DNA of 64,000 bases, taken from Porphyrobacter sp. (GTDB lineage: Bacteria > Pseudomonadota > Alphaproteobacteria > Sphingomonadales > Sphingomonadaceae). Position 1 is the stretch's first letter. Every line of letters begins with the position of its first letter. The stretch spans positions 186,001 to 250,000 of the forward strand of contig JAPZUC010000002.1 of the NCBI GenBank assembly GCA_027533455.1, written 5' to 3'. The notes beneath the pieces were generated by a model. It ran no database searches and was not told where the DNA came from. It saw only the letters and a list, made by a program, of their open reading frames with translations. Both the position numbers and the translations under genes were made by a program. Positions 16,863 to 25,359 of this stretch are shown one piece after another.

Positions 16863-17656
16863 GTACGCACCGCAGTCAGCAGCCGTTCGGCGAGCGTGTG
16901 GTCCTCGTGCTTGTCGACATCGACCCCCATGCGCCCGTCGGAGAGGACCACCGGTGCCGCGCTCGCGCCCAGCTTGGCGCCAGCTGCGGCAAGGGCAGCG
17001 CTCAGGTCCATCCGCCTCAGCAGCAGCCGCACCATCAGCACCAGCCCGAAATGGGCAGCGAGGCGCAGCACCGACTTGCGGTCAGCCTCGACCTTTTCCC
17101 AGAACCTGAGGGCATTGGTGGACGAAGGGCCGGTCAAGGCAAACAGGTTCGCGCCGGTGAAAGCGCCATCGCGAAATGCCAGCCATGTGCGCTTGTTGGG
17201 TCCAACGGCCGCTTCCAGATTGCCCCGCTCGACGAAGGCCACTGAAACATCGCTCGCGCCCGCGCCCGCGACAAATTCGGCGACAGTTGCGGGGGTGAGC
17301 ATCACATTGTCGGCGGTGGTGACCAGCACGGGCAGGCCCACTGCCGGGTCCTGCACAGCCGCCAGCACCGATCCACTGATGGTCCGGCCCGAAACGCGGG
17401 GCTGGATCCGCCCGTCGCCCTTGGTCCATGCCAGCGCAGGGTCTTCGAGCAGGGTGGGTGCGTCCTGCGCCATCACAATGATCCGGGCGATCTGCGGCGT
17501 ATCGGCCAGCGCGCGCAGCACGCGGGCCAGCATGGGCACGCCAGCAACTGGAATCAGCGCCTTGGCCTCCCGCCCGAAATGCGCCGCCAGCCGGTCAACA
17601 CCCGGGCGCTGTCCGGCCAGCACCAGCGCGGTCCAGCTTTGGGATGCGTCAGTCAT
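16859..17656 (-). CDS. MobA-like NTP transferase domain protein
   Basis: Protein of 265 aa. It begins TALVLAGQRPGVDRLA with the nucleotide-binding loop, then KALIPVAGVPMLARVL, and has VLVTTADNVMLTP near residue 105 as the metal-binding Asp region. This is a sugar- or alcohol-phosphate nucleotidyltransferase fold rather than true MobA. It is first in an operon with the TagF-like transferase and FkbM methyltransferase, so it probably makes the activated donor (a CDP- or other NDP-polyol). The nucleotide and substrate are inference. Confidence 0.75.
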   Translation of the reverse strand: MTDASQSWTALVLAGQRPGVDRLAAHFGREAKALIPVAGVPMLARVLRALADTPQIARIIVMAQDAPTLLEDPALAWTKGDGRIQPRVSGRTISGSVLAAVQDPAVGLPVLVTTADNVMLTPATVAEFVAGAGASDVSVAFVERGNLEAAVGPNKRTWLAFRDGAFTGANLFALTGPSSTNALRFWEKVEADRKSVLRLAAHFGLVLMVRLLLRRMDLSAALAAAGAKLGASAAPVVLSDGRMGVDVDKHEDHTLAERLLTAVRT

Positions 17657-17741
17657 GGGCAGGGCGGGCCTCGGGCAAGCGGGTAGGGGACGCGCGCTCC
17701 TTCCTAGCGCCGTCCCCGAAAGTCAAGAATGCCCCCGGTTC

Positions 17742-19253
17742 CTAGGCTGCCATCGGCGCTGGGCAATACCGCTTCAGGTAATCACCGTGCCCTGGCATGT
17801 TCTGCACCATCAAGCGGATCGACTTTTCCATCTCGTCGACTTCCTGCCGCGTCTTGCCCGGCTCCAGCGCATCGGCCATCGGGTTGTGGCCTTCCATATG
17901 GATGCCCTGACCCATCATCACCGCAGCCCAGCTGGTTTCAGTGAAGAGCTCGTCCTCCTCGCGGAAGATCTGGCCGTTGGCCTTGAAAATCTCCACCTTC
18001 TCGGTCAGCGTGACCGGCACCTCCATCGTGCGGACGTAGTTCCAGAAATCGGAATCGGTGCGCTGCGTCGCGTTGTAGTGGAGGATCAGGAAGTCGCGGA
18101 TGCGGGCATATTCGCGGCCGGTCAGGCGGTTGAAGGCATCTTCCTGCGCCTGCGTGATCCCGTCGAGCGAGAGCAGCGAGACGAGCTTGTCAATCCCGGT
18201 GTTGATGAGGTGGATCGAGGTCGATTCGAGCGGCTCCATGAACCCTGCAGCGAGGCCGAGCGCGACCACGTTCTTGTTCCAGAACTTGTTGCGCCGTCCG
18301 GTCATGAAGCGCAGGAAATTCGGCTCGGCCTGCGGCTTGCCGGCGATATTGCCGAGCAGAATGTCGAGCGCTTCCTGATCTTCCATGAAGCTTGAACAAT
18401 AGACGTGGCCATTGCCGTTGCGGTGTTGCAGCGGCACCTGCCATTGCCAGCCGGCACGGTGCGCCGTGGCTCGGGTGAAGGGCGGGGGCGGACTGCCGTC
18501 CTCGCGCTGGCAGGGCAGGGCGACCGCGCGGTTGCACGGCAGGTAGTTGCTCCAGTCATCATAACCGGTCTTCAGCGCCTGCTCGATCAGCAGGCCGCGG
18601 AAGCCCGAGCAATCAATAAACAGATCGCCCGAGAACTGCTTCCCGCCGTCAAGCGTAACACCGGTGACGAAGCCGCTTTCCCCGTCAAGCTGGACATCAA
18701 CGACCTTGCCCTCCTGCCGCACCACGCCGCGCGCTTCGGCAAACCGGCGCAGATAGGCGGCATATCGCCCTGCATCGAGATGGTAGGCATAATTGACCGG
18801 CGGCAGATCGGCGCCCTTGTAATCGTCGGTCCGGGCGAACTTGCCGAAATAGGCCGCCATCGTCTCGACGTTGAACACCTGAATCGGGCGCTTGTCGCCC
18901 GCGCGCGCCATCGAATGCCAGATGTGGTGGAAGGAAATTCCGCCCATCGTATACCCATAGGCGCCGAAGGGGTGGATGTAGCTGTCGCCGATCTTGCCCC
19001 AGTTTTCGAACTGGATGCCCAGTTTGAAGGTGCCACCGACCGCTGCCAGCATCTCGCGCTCGTCGATGCCGAGCAGCTGGTTGAAGCCAAGGAAGGGAGG
19101 AATTGTCGCTTCGCCGACCCCGACAGTTCCGATCGCTTCTGATTCGATCAGGATGATTTCCACAGGCCTGCCGGTCTTCAAGCGAGATAGGGCCGCCGCT
19201 GCCATCCATCCGGCCGTACCTCCGCCGACGATGATAATCCGTTCAATTGCCAC
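17742..19253 (-). CDS. Flavin-dependent tryptophan-halogenase-family protein
   Basis: Protein of 503 aa. All halogenase hallmarks are present: GGGTAGW FAD loop, GVGEATIPP, catalytic Lys (FKLGI, Lys77), WQWQVP (the WxWxIP motif, residues 269-274), and EPLESTSI (Glu343, aligning with PrnA Glu346). GTG 19253 follows a GAGGA ribosome site. It is transcribed divergently from a TonB-dependent receptor and shares a LacI-type operator. Homologues in such sugar loci have no settled substrate, so halogenation of tryptophan itself should not be assumed. Confidence 0.87.
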   Translation of the reverse strand: MAIERIIIVGGGTAGWMAAAALSRLKTGRPVEIILIESEAIGTVGVGEATIPPFLGFNQLLGIDEREMLAAVGGTFKLGIQFENWGKIGDSYIHPFGAYGYTMGGISFHHIWHSMARAGDKRPIQVFNVETMAAYFGKFARTDDYKGADLPPVNYAYHLDAGRYAAYLRRFAEARGVVRQEGKVVDVQLDGESGFVTGVTLDGGKQFSGDLFIDCSGFRGLLIEQALKTGYDDWSNYLPCNRAVALPCQREDGSPPPPFTRATAHRAGWQWQVPLQHRNGNGHVYCSSFMEDQEALDILLGNIAGKPQAEPNFLRFMTGRRNKFWNKNVVALGLAAGFMEPLESTSIHLINTGIDKLVSLLSLDGITQAQEDAFNRLTGREYARIRDFLILHYNATQRTDSDFWNYVRTMEVPVTLTEKVEIFKANGQIFREEDELFTETSWAAVMMGQGIHMEGHNPMADALEPGKTRQEVDEMEKSIRLMVQNMPGHGDYLKRYCPAPMAA

Positions 19254-19356
19254 GATTTCCTCGATCCCTTTCGAGCCTCTGCGGGCCTTATCGGGGGGCA
19301 ATTTGCCGCCCCGCCATGTGTTGCCAGAATGCAATATGAACGCAAGATTACAAGTC

Positions 19357-19372
19357 TTGAGAACGCTCTCAA
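19357..19372. promoter_or_regulatory. LacI-type operator between halogenase and TonB receptor
   Basis: The 16-mer TTGAGAACGCTCTCAA is a near-perfect palindrome centred on CG, with 8-bp outer arms TCTTGAGA/TCTCAAGA when extended to 19355-19374. It sits 73 bp before the receptor ATG and 104 bp before the halogenase start, positioned to control both divergent genes. A closely matching palindrome lies before the GH3 gene. The likely ligand is the LacI protein at 23.0 kb (inference). Confidence 0.7.
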
Positions 19373-19444
19373 GATGCGCTAGGATCGTATGGCAGCCGCA
19401 GCTTCGGACATAAACTGGCGCGCGGTATGGGGAGAGGTAATATC

Positions 19445-22400
19445 ATGAACACTGTAAGGCTCGCGCCGCGTCGGCGTCTGTTCGCAACTTGCACGGCTTC
19501 GGTACTGGCGATTGCTGTTGCCAGCCCTGCGCTCGCGCAGGACGCTGAGGTCGCTGATAGCCCGGATGCTGCGGAAGAGCCTGACACCACCATTGTCGTC
19601 ACCGGTTTCCGCGCCTCGCTGCAATCCGCGCAGAACATCAAGCGCAACGCGGATACCGTCGTCGACGTGGTGACCGCAGAAGATATCGGCGCGCTGCCCG
19701 ATCGTTCTGTTGCTGAAACGCTCCAGCGTATTCCCGGCGTCAACATCGGCCGCTTCGAGAAAACCTCCGACCCGACCCGCTTCTCGGTCGAAGGCACGGG
19801 CGTGATTATCCGTGGCCTGCCCTACGTCAGCTCCCAGCTCAACGGCCGCGATATCTTCTCGGCCAATGGTGGCCGCGCCCTGAGCTTCGAGGACGTCTCG
19901 CCCGAACTCGTCGGCCGCGTCGAGACATACAAGAACATCACGGCAGACCAGATCGAAGGCCACATCGCGGGTCTCGTCAACCTCGTGACCCGCAAGCCGC
20001 TCGATACGCGCGGCTTCCGCATCGCGGGTTCGGTCGAAGCCAACTATGGCGATCTGCGTCAGGAATGGTCGCCGACCTACAACATCCTCGCGTCGGATAC
20101 TTTCGAAACCGGGCAGGGCACCTTCGGTCTCCAGCTGAGCTATTCGAAGTCGAAGCTGAAGAGCCGCACCGATGCCTCGCAGCTGGTCGACTATTGCTAT
20201 CGCCCGGCTGACCTCAGCGCTGGCTGCGCCCGCATCTTCCCGCTTAACTCGGGCGGATTCGGGGATGTGCCGAACTTCACGCCGGAAAACTTCCCGCCGG
20301 CTAATTCGGTGCTCGTGCCGCAGTTCGCCAACGTGCGTTCGACCACGCTCGATCGCGATCGCGAGGCAATCTCGGCTGTCGGTCAGTTCGAAACGCTCGA
20401 TGGCAACCTGGTGATGACGCTGGAATATCTGCGTTCGGAAACCAGCTTCTTCACCGAGGAGTACGCACTGCTCGGCCGTATCGATGACGGCGTGTCGACG
20501 AACCAGCCCCGTCCGGGCACGAGCTACGAGTTCGACGAGAACGGCAATTTCGTCAGCGGCATTCTCACGCAGGGCGTCGGCAATGCCTATGCCAACCCGT
20601 TCGGTCGCGGCGGAATCCCGATGGATTCGCTGCGCTTCCTGCGTGAGGCCAGGTCGGTCACCCAGGACATCTCGTTCGACGCGAAGATGAATTTCTCGGA
20701 CCGCTTCCGCGGCAAGATCGAAATGCAGAGCCTCAACGCGAACCTGAGTCGCGATTCGGTGTTCGGTGCCATGAGCACCTGGGCCGACATCGCGATCGAT
20801 CTGCGGGGGAAAACGCCGGACATCGAATTCCTCGCCCCGGTGGGCGCACCTGCCGATTACTTCACCAGCGGGCTCAACAACTATTACTGGTTCGGTCTGG
20901 ACAGCCGCGAGAAGAACGACGGCGAGATGTTCAGCTTCGCCGGTAGTTTTGAATATGATATCAGCGACGACGGGTTCTTCCGCAAGGCCGAGATCGGTGG
21001 GCGTTGGGCCGCGCGCGACCGCATCAACCGCAACACCAACTTCAGCACGTGGGGTAACCTCTCGGCGCCTTGGGCCGGCCGCGCAGGCTGTGCACCTTGG
21101 GGCGAAGGCCCAGGCTGCTTCAGCGGGCCGGGACCGTTCACTCCGAGCTGGGCAGGTTTCACTCCCGGTCGCTTCTACACCGGCCTGCCGGGCCAGGAAT
21201 TCGCAATCGCGGGCGGTGTGTACGCCGATGAAGTCCCGAATGCGTCGGCCTATCGCACGCCGTTCGCCGACAACTTCCAGCGCGGCGAGGCAGGCACCCC
21301 GATCGCGGGTGGCGGTGCGTTCTTCTACGGCGGTGACGACTTCCTTCAGGAATACCTGGACGGCGTGACCGATCAGCAGTGGGATCAGATCAGCACCCTC
21401 GGCCAGTCGCCTGAACGCTTCAACCTCGGCGTCAACGGCCGCACCCGCACCCTGCTTGATGGCACGGTGGTCCAGTGCGATCCGTATTGCCCTGGGGAAG
21501 TTTCGGATGTGACCGAAATCACCTCGGCAGCCTATGCGCGTGTTGACTTCGGTACCGACTTCGGTGGCGGCGCATCGCTCGCCGGTAACTTCGGCGTGCG
21601 CTGGGTCCGCACGAGTGTCAGCAACGACTCGGTGGTGGCGCTGCCTGACCCGGCACGCTTCGATGCGACCACGAACGGCGGCAACGGCGACGGCATCGTG
21701 CAGGTGTCGGAAATCAACGCCGCCTGTCTTGGCGCTGGTCCGGGTGTTCCGCAGCAGGCCTTCTGCCAGCTCACCGGCGCGCGCCAAGCCGAATTCGCCG
21801 CTTTGCACACCGGGGAGCTGATCCGCGATACCCGCGGCATCAACTTCGATCACTTCCTGCCGTCCTTCAACGTCCGCTACGACAACGGCAGCGGGATCGT
21901 TATTCGCGGTGCGGTGTCGAAGGGGATCAGTCGCCCGGACCTCAACCTGTTCAACGCCAGCGGCGTGCTCGGGTACAGCGGGCGTGCGACGGATGGGCCG
22001 CTCCTGTCGATTAAGACCGGTAATCGTAACATAAAGCCGACCGAATCGTGGAACTACGATCTCAGCTTCGAGTGGTACTTCGCTAATGTCGGCCAGCTGA
22101 GCCTTGCGCTGTTCGCCAAGGATATCTCGGGGGTCATCACCAACGGGACCGGTCTGGTCAACTACACCACGCCCGGCGGCACCTCGCAGGACGTGATTAT
22201 CAGTGGTCCGGCAAACGATATTTCAGGCACGCTCAAGGGCGTGGAGTTCGGCTATCAGCAGACCTTTGATTTCCTGCCGGGGCTGCTCAGCGGGCTCGGT
22301 ACGGCGGTCACCTACACCTATGTTGATGCTGGTGATTTCCCGAACCCGAACATCTCGGGCATCGGCTCACCCTCGGTCAATTCAAGCGGCCAGCCACTCA

Positions 22401-22768
22401 ACAACGGCCCGTTTGGCGGTCAGCTGCCGCTCGGTGGGGCTTCGAAGCACACGGTCAACGCGACCCTGTTCTATGAAAAGGGCCCGCTCTCGATGCGTGC
22501 TGCCTATAACTGGCGCAGCGCCTTCCTCGTCACGCAACGGGACGACCTCTTCCCGTTCTCGGCGATTTACCAGGAAGCCGGTGGCCAGCTTGACGGCACG
22601 ATCTTCTACAGCGTGACCCCCAACATCAAACTGGGCGTGCAGGGCGTGAATCTGCTCGACGAAACCACACAGCTGTCGACGGTCGTCGACTTCGACGGCA
22701 CGCGCCCGATCTCTGCGGTTTTCCGCAACGATCGCCGCTACACTTTCATTGCCCGCTTCGCTTTCTAA
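19445..22768 (+). CDS. TonB-dependent outer-membrane receptor (carbohydrate type)
   Basis: Protein of 1107 aa. A signal peptide (VLAIAVASPALAQ) is followed by a TonB-box-like TIVVTGFRASLQSA, the plug domain (EDIGALPDRSVAETLQRIPGVNI) and a long beta-barrel ending RRYTFIARFAF with the terminal aromatic. This subtype accompanies LacI regulators, MFS permeases and glycosidases in sphingomonads and imports oligosaccharides. GGGAGAGG precedes ATG 19445. It lies downstream of the LacI-type operator and diverges from the halogenase gene. Confidence 0.93.
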   Translation: MNTVRLAPRRRLFATCTASVLAIAVASPALAQDAEVADSPDAAEEPDTTIVVTGFRASLQSAQNIKRNADTVVDVVTAEDIGALPDRSVAETLQRIPGVNIGRFEKTSDPTRFSVEGTGVIIRGLPYVSSQLNGRDIFSANGGRALSFEDVSPELVGRVETYKNITADQIEGHIAGLVNLVTRKPLDTRGFRIAGSVEANYGDLRQEWSPTYNILASDTFETGQGTFGLQLSYSKSKLKSRTDASQLVDYCYRPADLSAGCARIFPLNSGGFGDVPNFTPENFPPANSVLVPQFANVRSTTLDRDREAISAVGQFETLDGNLVMTLEYLRSETSFFTEEYALLGRIDDGVSTNQPRPGTSYEFDENGNFVSGILTQGVGNAYANPFGRGGIPMDSLRFLREARSVTQDISFDAKMNFSDRFRGKIEMQSLNANLSRDSVFGAMSTWADIAIDLRGKTPDIEFLAPVGAPADYFTSGLNNYYWFGLDSREKNDGEMFSFAGSFEYDISDDGFFRKAEIGGRWAARDRINRNTNFSTWGNLSAPWAGRAGCAPWGEGPGCFSGPGPFTPSWAGFTPGRFYTGLPGQEFAIAGGVYADEVPNASAYRTPFADNFQRGEAGTPIAGGGAFFYGGDDFLQEYLDGVTDQQWDQISTLGQSPERFNLGVNGRTRTLLDGTVVQCDPYCPGEVSDVTEITSAAYARVDFGTDFGGGASLAGNFGVRWVRTSVSNDSVVALPDPARFDATTNGGNGDGIVQVSEINAACLGAGPGVPQQAFCQLTGARQAEFAALHTGELIRDTRGINFDHFLPSFNVRYDNGSGIVIRGAVSKGISRPDLNLFNASGVLGYSGRATDGPLLSIKTGNRNIKPTESWNYDLSFEWYFANVGQLSLALFAKDISGVITNGTGLVNYTTPGGTSQDVIISGPANDISGTLKGVEFGYQQTFDFLPGLLSGLGTAVTYTYVDAGDFPNPNISGIGSPSVNSSGQPLNNGPFGGQLPLGGASKHTVNATLFYEKGPLSMRAAYNWRSAFLVTQRDDLFPFSAIYQEAGGQLDGTIFYSVTPNIKLGVQGVNLLDETTQLSTVVDFDGTRPISAVFRNDRRYTFIARFAF

Positions 22769-23002
22769 GAAGCCGGCGACATGACAAGCGCAGGGCTGCT
22801 GGAGGCGGAAACGCTGACAGCGGCCCTGCTGCTTTTGGGGCCCCCTGTCGGAAGAAAACAACGCCAAGGGGGTTGCAGCGGGGAGCATTCCCGCGCAATT
22901 CGCAATCGATTGAAGCAGGGCTATCTTTGTGCCAGTGACCCCGCCACGGGGTGCGCCCGCATAGGGTAGCCCGGCGGATATCGGGACAAGAACGGGCGGA
23001 TA

Positions 23003-24058
23003 ATGGCGCGGGTGCGCAAGACAGTCACCATCAGGGACGTGGCCGAGGACGCAGGCGTCTCGCTCCAGACCGTGAGCCGGGTGGTGAACGGCGGGCCAAA
23101 CGTGCGTCCGCAGGTGCGCGATAAGGTGCGCGCCTCGATCGAGAAGCTGGGCTATGTCCCGTCGCTGGCCGCCCAGCGCATGAGCGGGTCGCGCTCCTAC
23201 ATCATTCTGGCCATCAACGACCGTGAGCGCACGCTCGAAGACTGGCGCGAGCGGCGCGGGACCGACTGGGTTGACCAGATGCTGCTCGGCGGAATCCTTA
23301 CCTGTAGCCAGCACGGCTACCGGATGATGGTGGAACTGGTCGACACCCATTCCGACCATGTCGAGCGCGAGCTGGGCGCGGCGCTTTCCGCGCTTCAGCC
23401 TGACGGCGTGATCCTGACCCCGCCGCACTCGGAAAACAAGCTGATCACCGATCTGCTGGCCGAGCGCCGCATTCCCTTCGCGCGCATCGGCTCGGACGCA
23501 CCGGGACCGGGGATCGCGCTGACCATGGGCGATAGCAGCGCGGCACATCTGGCAACCACGCACCTCGCTGCGCTTGGCCATCGCAAGATCGCGATGATTG
23601 CGGGGCCTTCGCAATACAGCCTTTCGGGCTGGCGCATTACCGGCTGGCACCGCGCGCTGGACGAGGCGGGCCTTCCGCATGAAGGCCTGCTCGAGGTGGG
23701 TGATTTCGGCTACGAATCCGGCACCCGCGCCGCGCGCGCGCTGCTTGACCGCAACCCTGATTGCACCGCGATCATCGCCTCGTCCGACCAGATGGCACTG
23801 GCGGCGCTGGAGGTCGCGCGCGAACGCGGGCTCGATGTGCCGCGCGATCTTTCGCTGATCTCCTTCGACAACACCCCGATCGTGCGCTTTACCCAGCCGC
23901 CGCTGACCGCGATAGACCAGCCGATTGCCGAGACGGTGTCGCGTGCGGTCGAGCAGCTCATCGCGCGCGAGAGTAATGGCGATGGCGACGGGGTGATCGA
24001 AGTCGCTGCAGGGCTGGTCGAGCGCGCCTCCACCGCATCCCCGCCGGATCGCGCTTGA
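23003..24058 (+). CDS. LacI-family transcriptional repressor
   Basis: Protein of 351 aa. The helix-turn-helix TIRDVAEDAGVSLQTVSRVVNG and hinge-helix region (SLAAQRMSGSRS) are followed by a periplasmic-binding-type sugar domain ending with ISFDNTPIVRFTQPPLTAI. It probably represses the receptor, halogenase and GH3 genes through the two TTGA-N-AACG palindromes and is released by a sugar, possibly a beta-glucoside. Its stop overlaps the TTG start of the MFS gene. Confidence 0.9.
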   Translation: MARVRKTVTIRDVAEDAGVSLQTVSRVVNGGPNVRPQVRDKVRASIEKLGYVPSLAAQRMSGSRSYIILAINDRERTLEDWRERRGTDWVDQMLLGGILTCSQHGYRMMVELVDTHSDHVERELGAALSALQPDGVILTPPHSENKLITDLLAERRIPFARIGSDAPGPGIALTMGDSSAAHLATTHLAALGHRKIAMIAGPSQYSLSGWRITGWHRALDEAGLPHEGLLEVGDFGYESGTRAARALLDRNPDCTAIIASSDQMALAALEVARERGLDVPRDLSLISFDNTPIVRFTQPPLTAIDQPIAETVSRAVEQLIARESNGDGDGVIEVAAGLVERASTASPPDRA

Positions 24059-25266
24059 TCCTGCCAGAACAGCCCGTCGTTCAGGCCGACGCACCGCCTG
24101 CGCGCCAGCCGGGCTGGTTTCTCGCCCTGTTCGCGCTCGCAGCGGCGGGCGGGGCAGTCGCCTATGTGCCGCTGCTGACCGTGCTGCTCCCGCAAGCCAT
24201 CGCCGATCTGCAGGGCGGTGAGGATGTGGCCGCGCTGGCGCAGGTGACATTCCTCGGTGCAGTGATGGCGAGCATCGCCAATATCGCCTTCGGAATGCTC
24301 AGCGATGCGACGCGGGTGCGCCGCCCGTGGATTGTCATCGGGCTCGTTGCCTCCAACCTGCTTCTGCTGGGCGTGGGCGAGGCAAGCACGGTCGGCGAGA
24401 TGGTGGTTCTGGTGATGGCCTGGCAGGTCGCACTGAACATGATGCTCAGCCCGCTGATGGCTTGGGCGGGAGACTGTTTCCCCGATAGCCAGAAGGGCGT
24501 GCTGGGCGGGACGCTGGCCCTATCACCGGCGCTGGGGGCGCTGGCAGGATCGCTCGTCACTTATGCCGGGCTGGTCGATCCGGCCGCGCGCTTGCTGCTG
24601 GTGGCGGTGCTGGTGAGCGTGCTGGTGCTGCCTGCGGTGGTGCTGGGCGGCGGACGGATGCGGGCCGCCCTGATCGCGCCTGCGGCCGCTCCCGAGCCGC
24701 TCCCGGTTCGCAACCGCGTCGTGCTGCGGATGTGGGCGGCGCGGCTGCTGGTGCAGATTGCGGAAGGAGGGATGTTCGCTTTCCTGCTCTACTGGCTGCG
24801 CTCGATTTCGCCCGACTATCCCGAGCACGGCGTTGCCAACATCTTCAGCCTCGTGCTGGTCTGCGCGGTGCCGCTGTCCTTGCTTCTCGGTCGCTGGTCG
24901 GACCGCCATTCGCGCCCCGTGCGCCCGCTCGTGGCAAGCGCGCTGTTATGCGCTGCCGGTATGTTGGTGATGGCGGCGGCAGGATCGGTGCAATTGGCGA
25001 TCGCGGGCTATGTGCTGTTCGCGATTGCCGCAGCGATCTTCCTTGCGCTGCACGCCAGCCAGACCCTGCGTGTTCTGCCTGCGCCGCAACACCGCGGGCG
25101 GGATCTGGGCGTGTTCAATCTCACCAACACCGTGCCGGGCATGGTCATGCCGGGGCTGACGGTGATACTGGTGCCGCAGTTCGGATATGACGCGCTGTTC
25201 GTGCTGTTTGCGGGCCTCGCGCTGGCAAGCGCGGGGTTGCTGGCGGGGACGCTGCGCCGTACCTGA
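24055..25266 (+). CDS. MFS sugar transporter
   Basis: About 403 aa with roughly 12 hydrophobic segments and a cytoplasmic loop near residue 200, typical of major facilitator permeases. The loop after TM2 reads GMLSDATRVRRPW, a variant of the MFS motif G-x3-D-x2-G-R-R. The start is a TTG overlapping the lacI stop (TTGA), implying translational coupling. It likely carries the sugar released from outer-membrane import or GH3 hydrolysis across the inner membrane. Confidence 0.85.
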   Translation: MILPEQPVVQADAPPARQPGWFLALFALAAAGGAVAYVPLLTVLLPQAIADLQGGEDVAALAQVTFLGAVMASIANIAFGMLSDATRVRRPWIVIGLVASNLLLLGVGEASTVGEMVVLVMAWQVALNMMLSPLMAWAGDCFPDSQKGVLGGTLALSPALGALAGSLVTYAGLVDPAARLLLVAVLVSVLVLPAVVLGGGRMRAALIAPAAAPEPLPVRNRVVLRMWAARLLVQIAEGGMFAFLLYWLRSISPDYPEHGVANIFSLVLVCAVPLSLLLGRWSDRHSRPVRPLVASALLCAAGMLVMAAAGSVQLAIAGYVLFAIAAAIFLALHASQTLRVLPAPQHRGRDLGVFNLTNTVPGMVMPGLTVILVPQFGYDALFVLFAGLALASAGLLAGTLRRT

Positions 25267-25311
25267 CTGCATCGCTTGATGCTTGCAAAGGCGGCCCTGC
25301 CTCGGCATAGC

Positions 25312-25327
25312 TTGATAACGTTCTCAA
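25312..25327. promoter_or_regulatory. LacI-type operator upstream of GH3 gene
   Basis: TTGATAACGTTCTCAA is a 16-bp near-palindrome matching the operator at 19357 in 14 of 16 positions. It begins 45 bp after the MFS stop and ends 32 bp before the GH3 ATG, so a repressor bound here would block that promoter. Two well-spaced copies in one locus argue for a small LacI regulon. Confidence 0.7.
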
Positions 25328-25359
25328 AGAGAAGAGCTGATCTGGGAGGGTCGGGCACA

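Noticed and set aside
19379..21853. 824-codon minus-strand open frame
   Set aside because: It lies antisense to the intact TonB-dependent receptor, with no ribosome site and no recognised domain.
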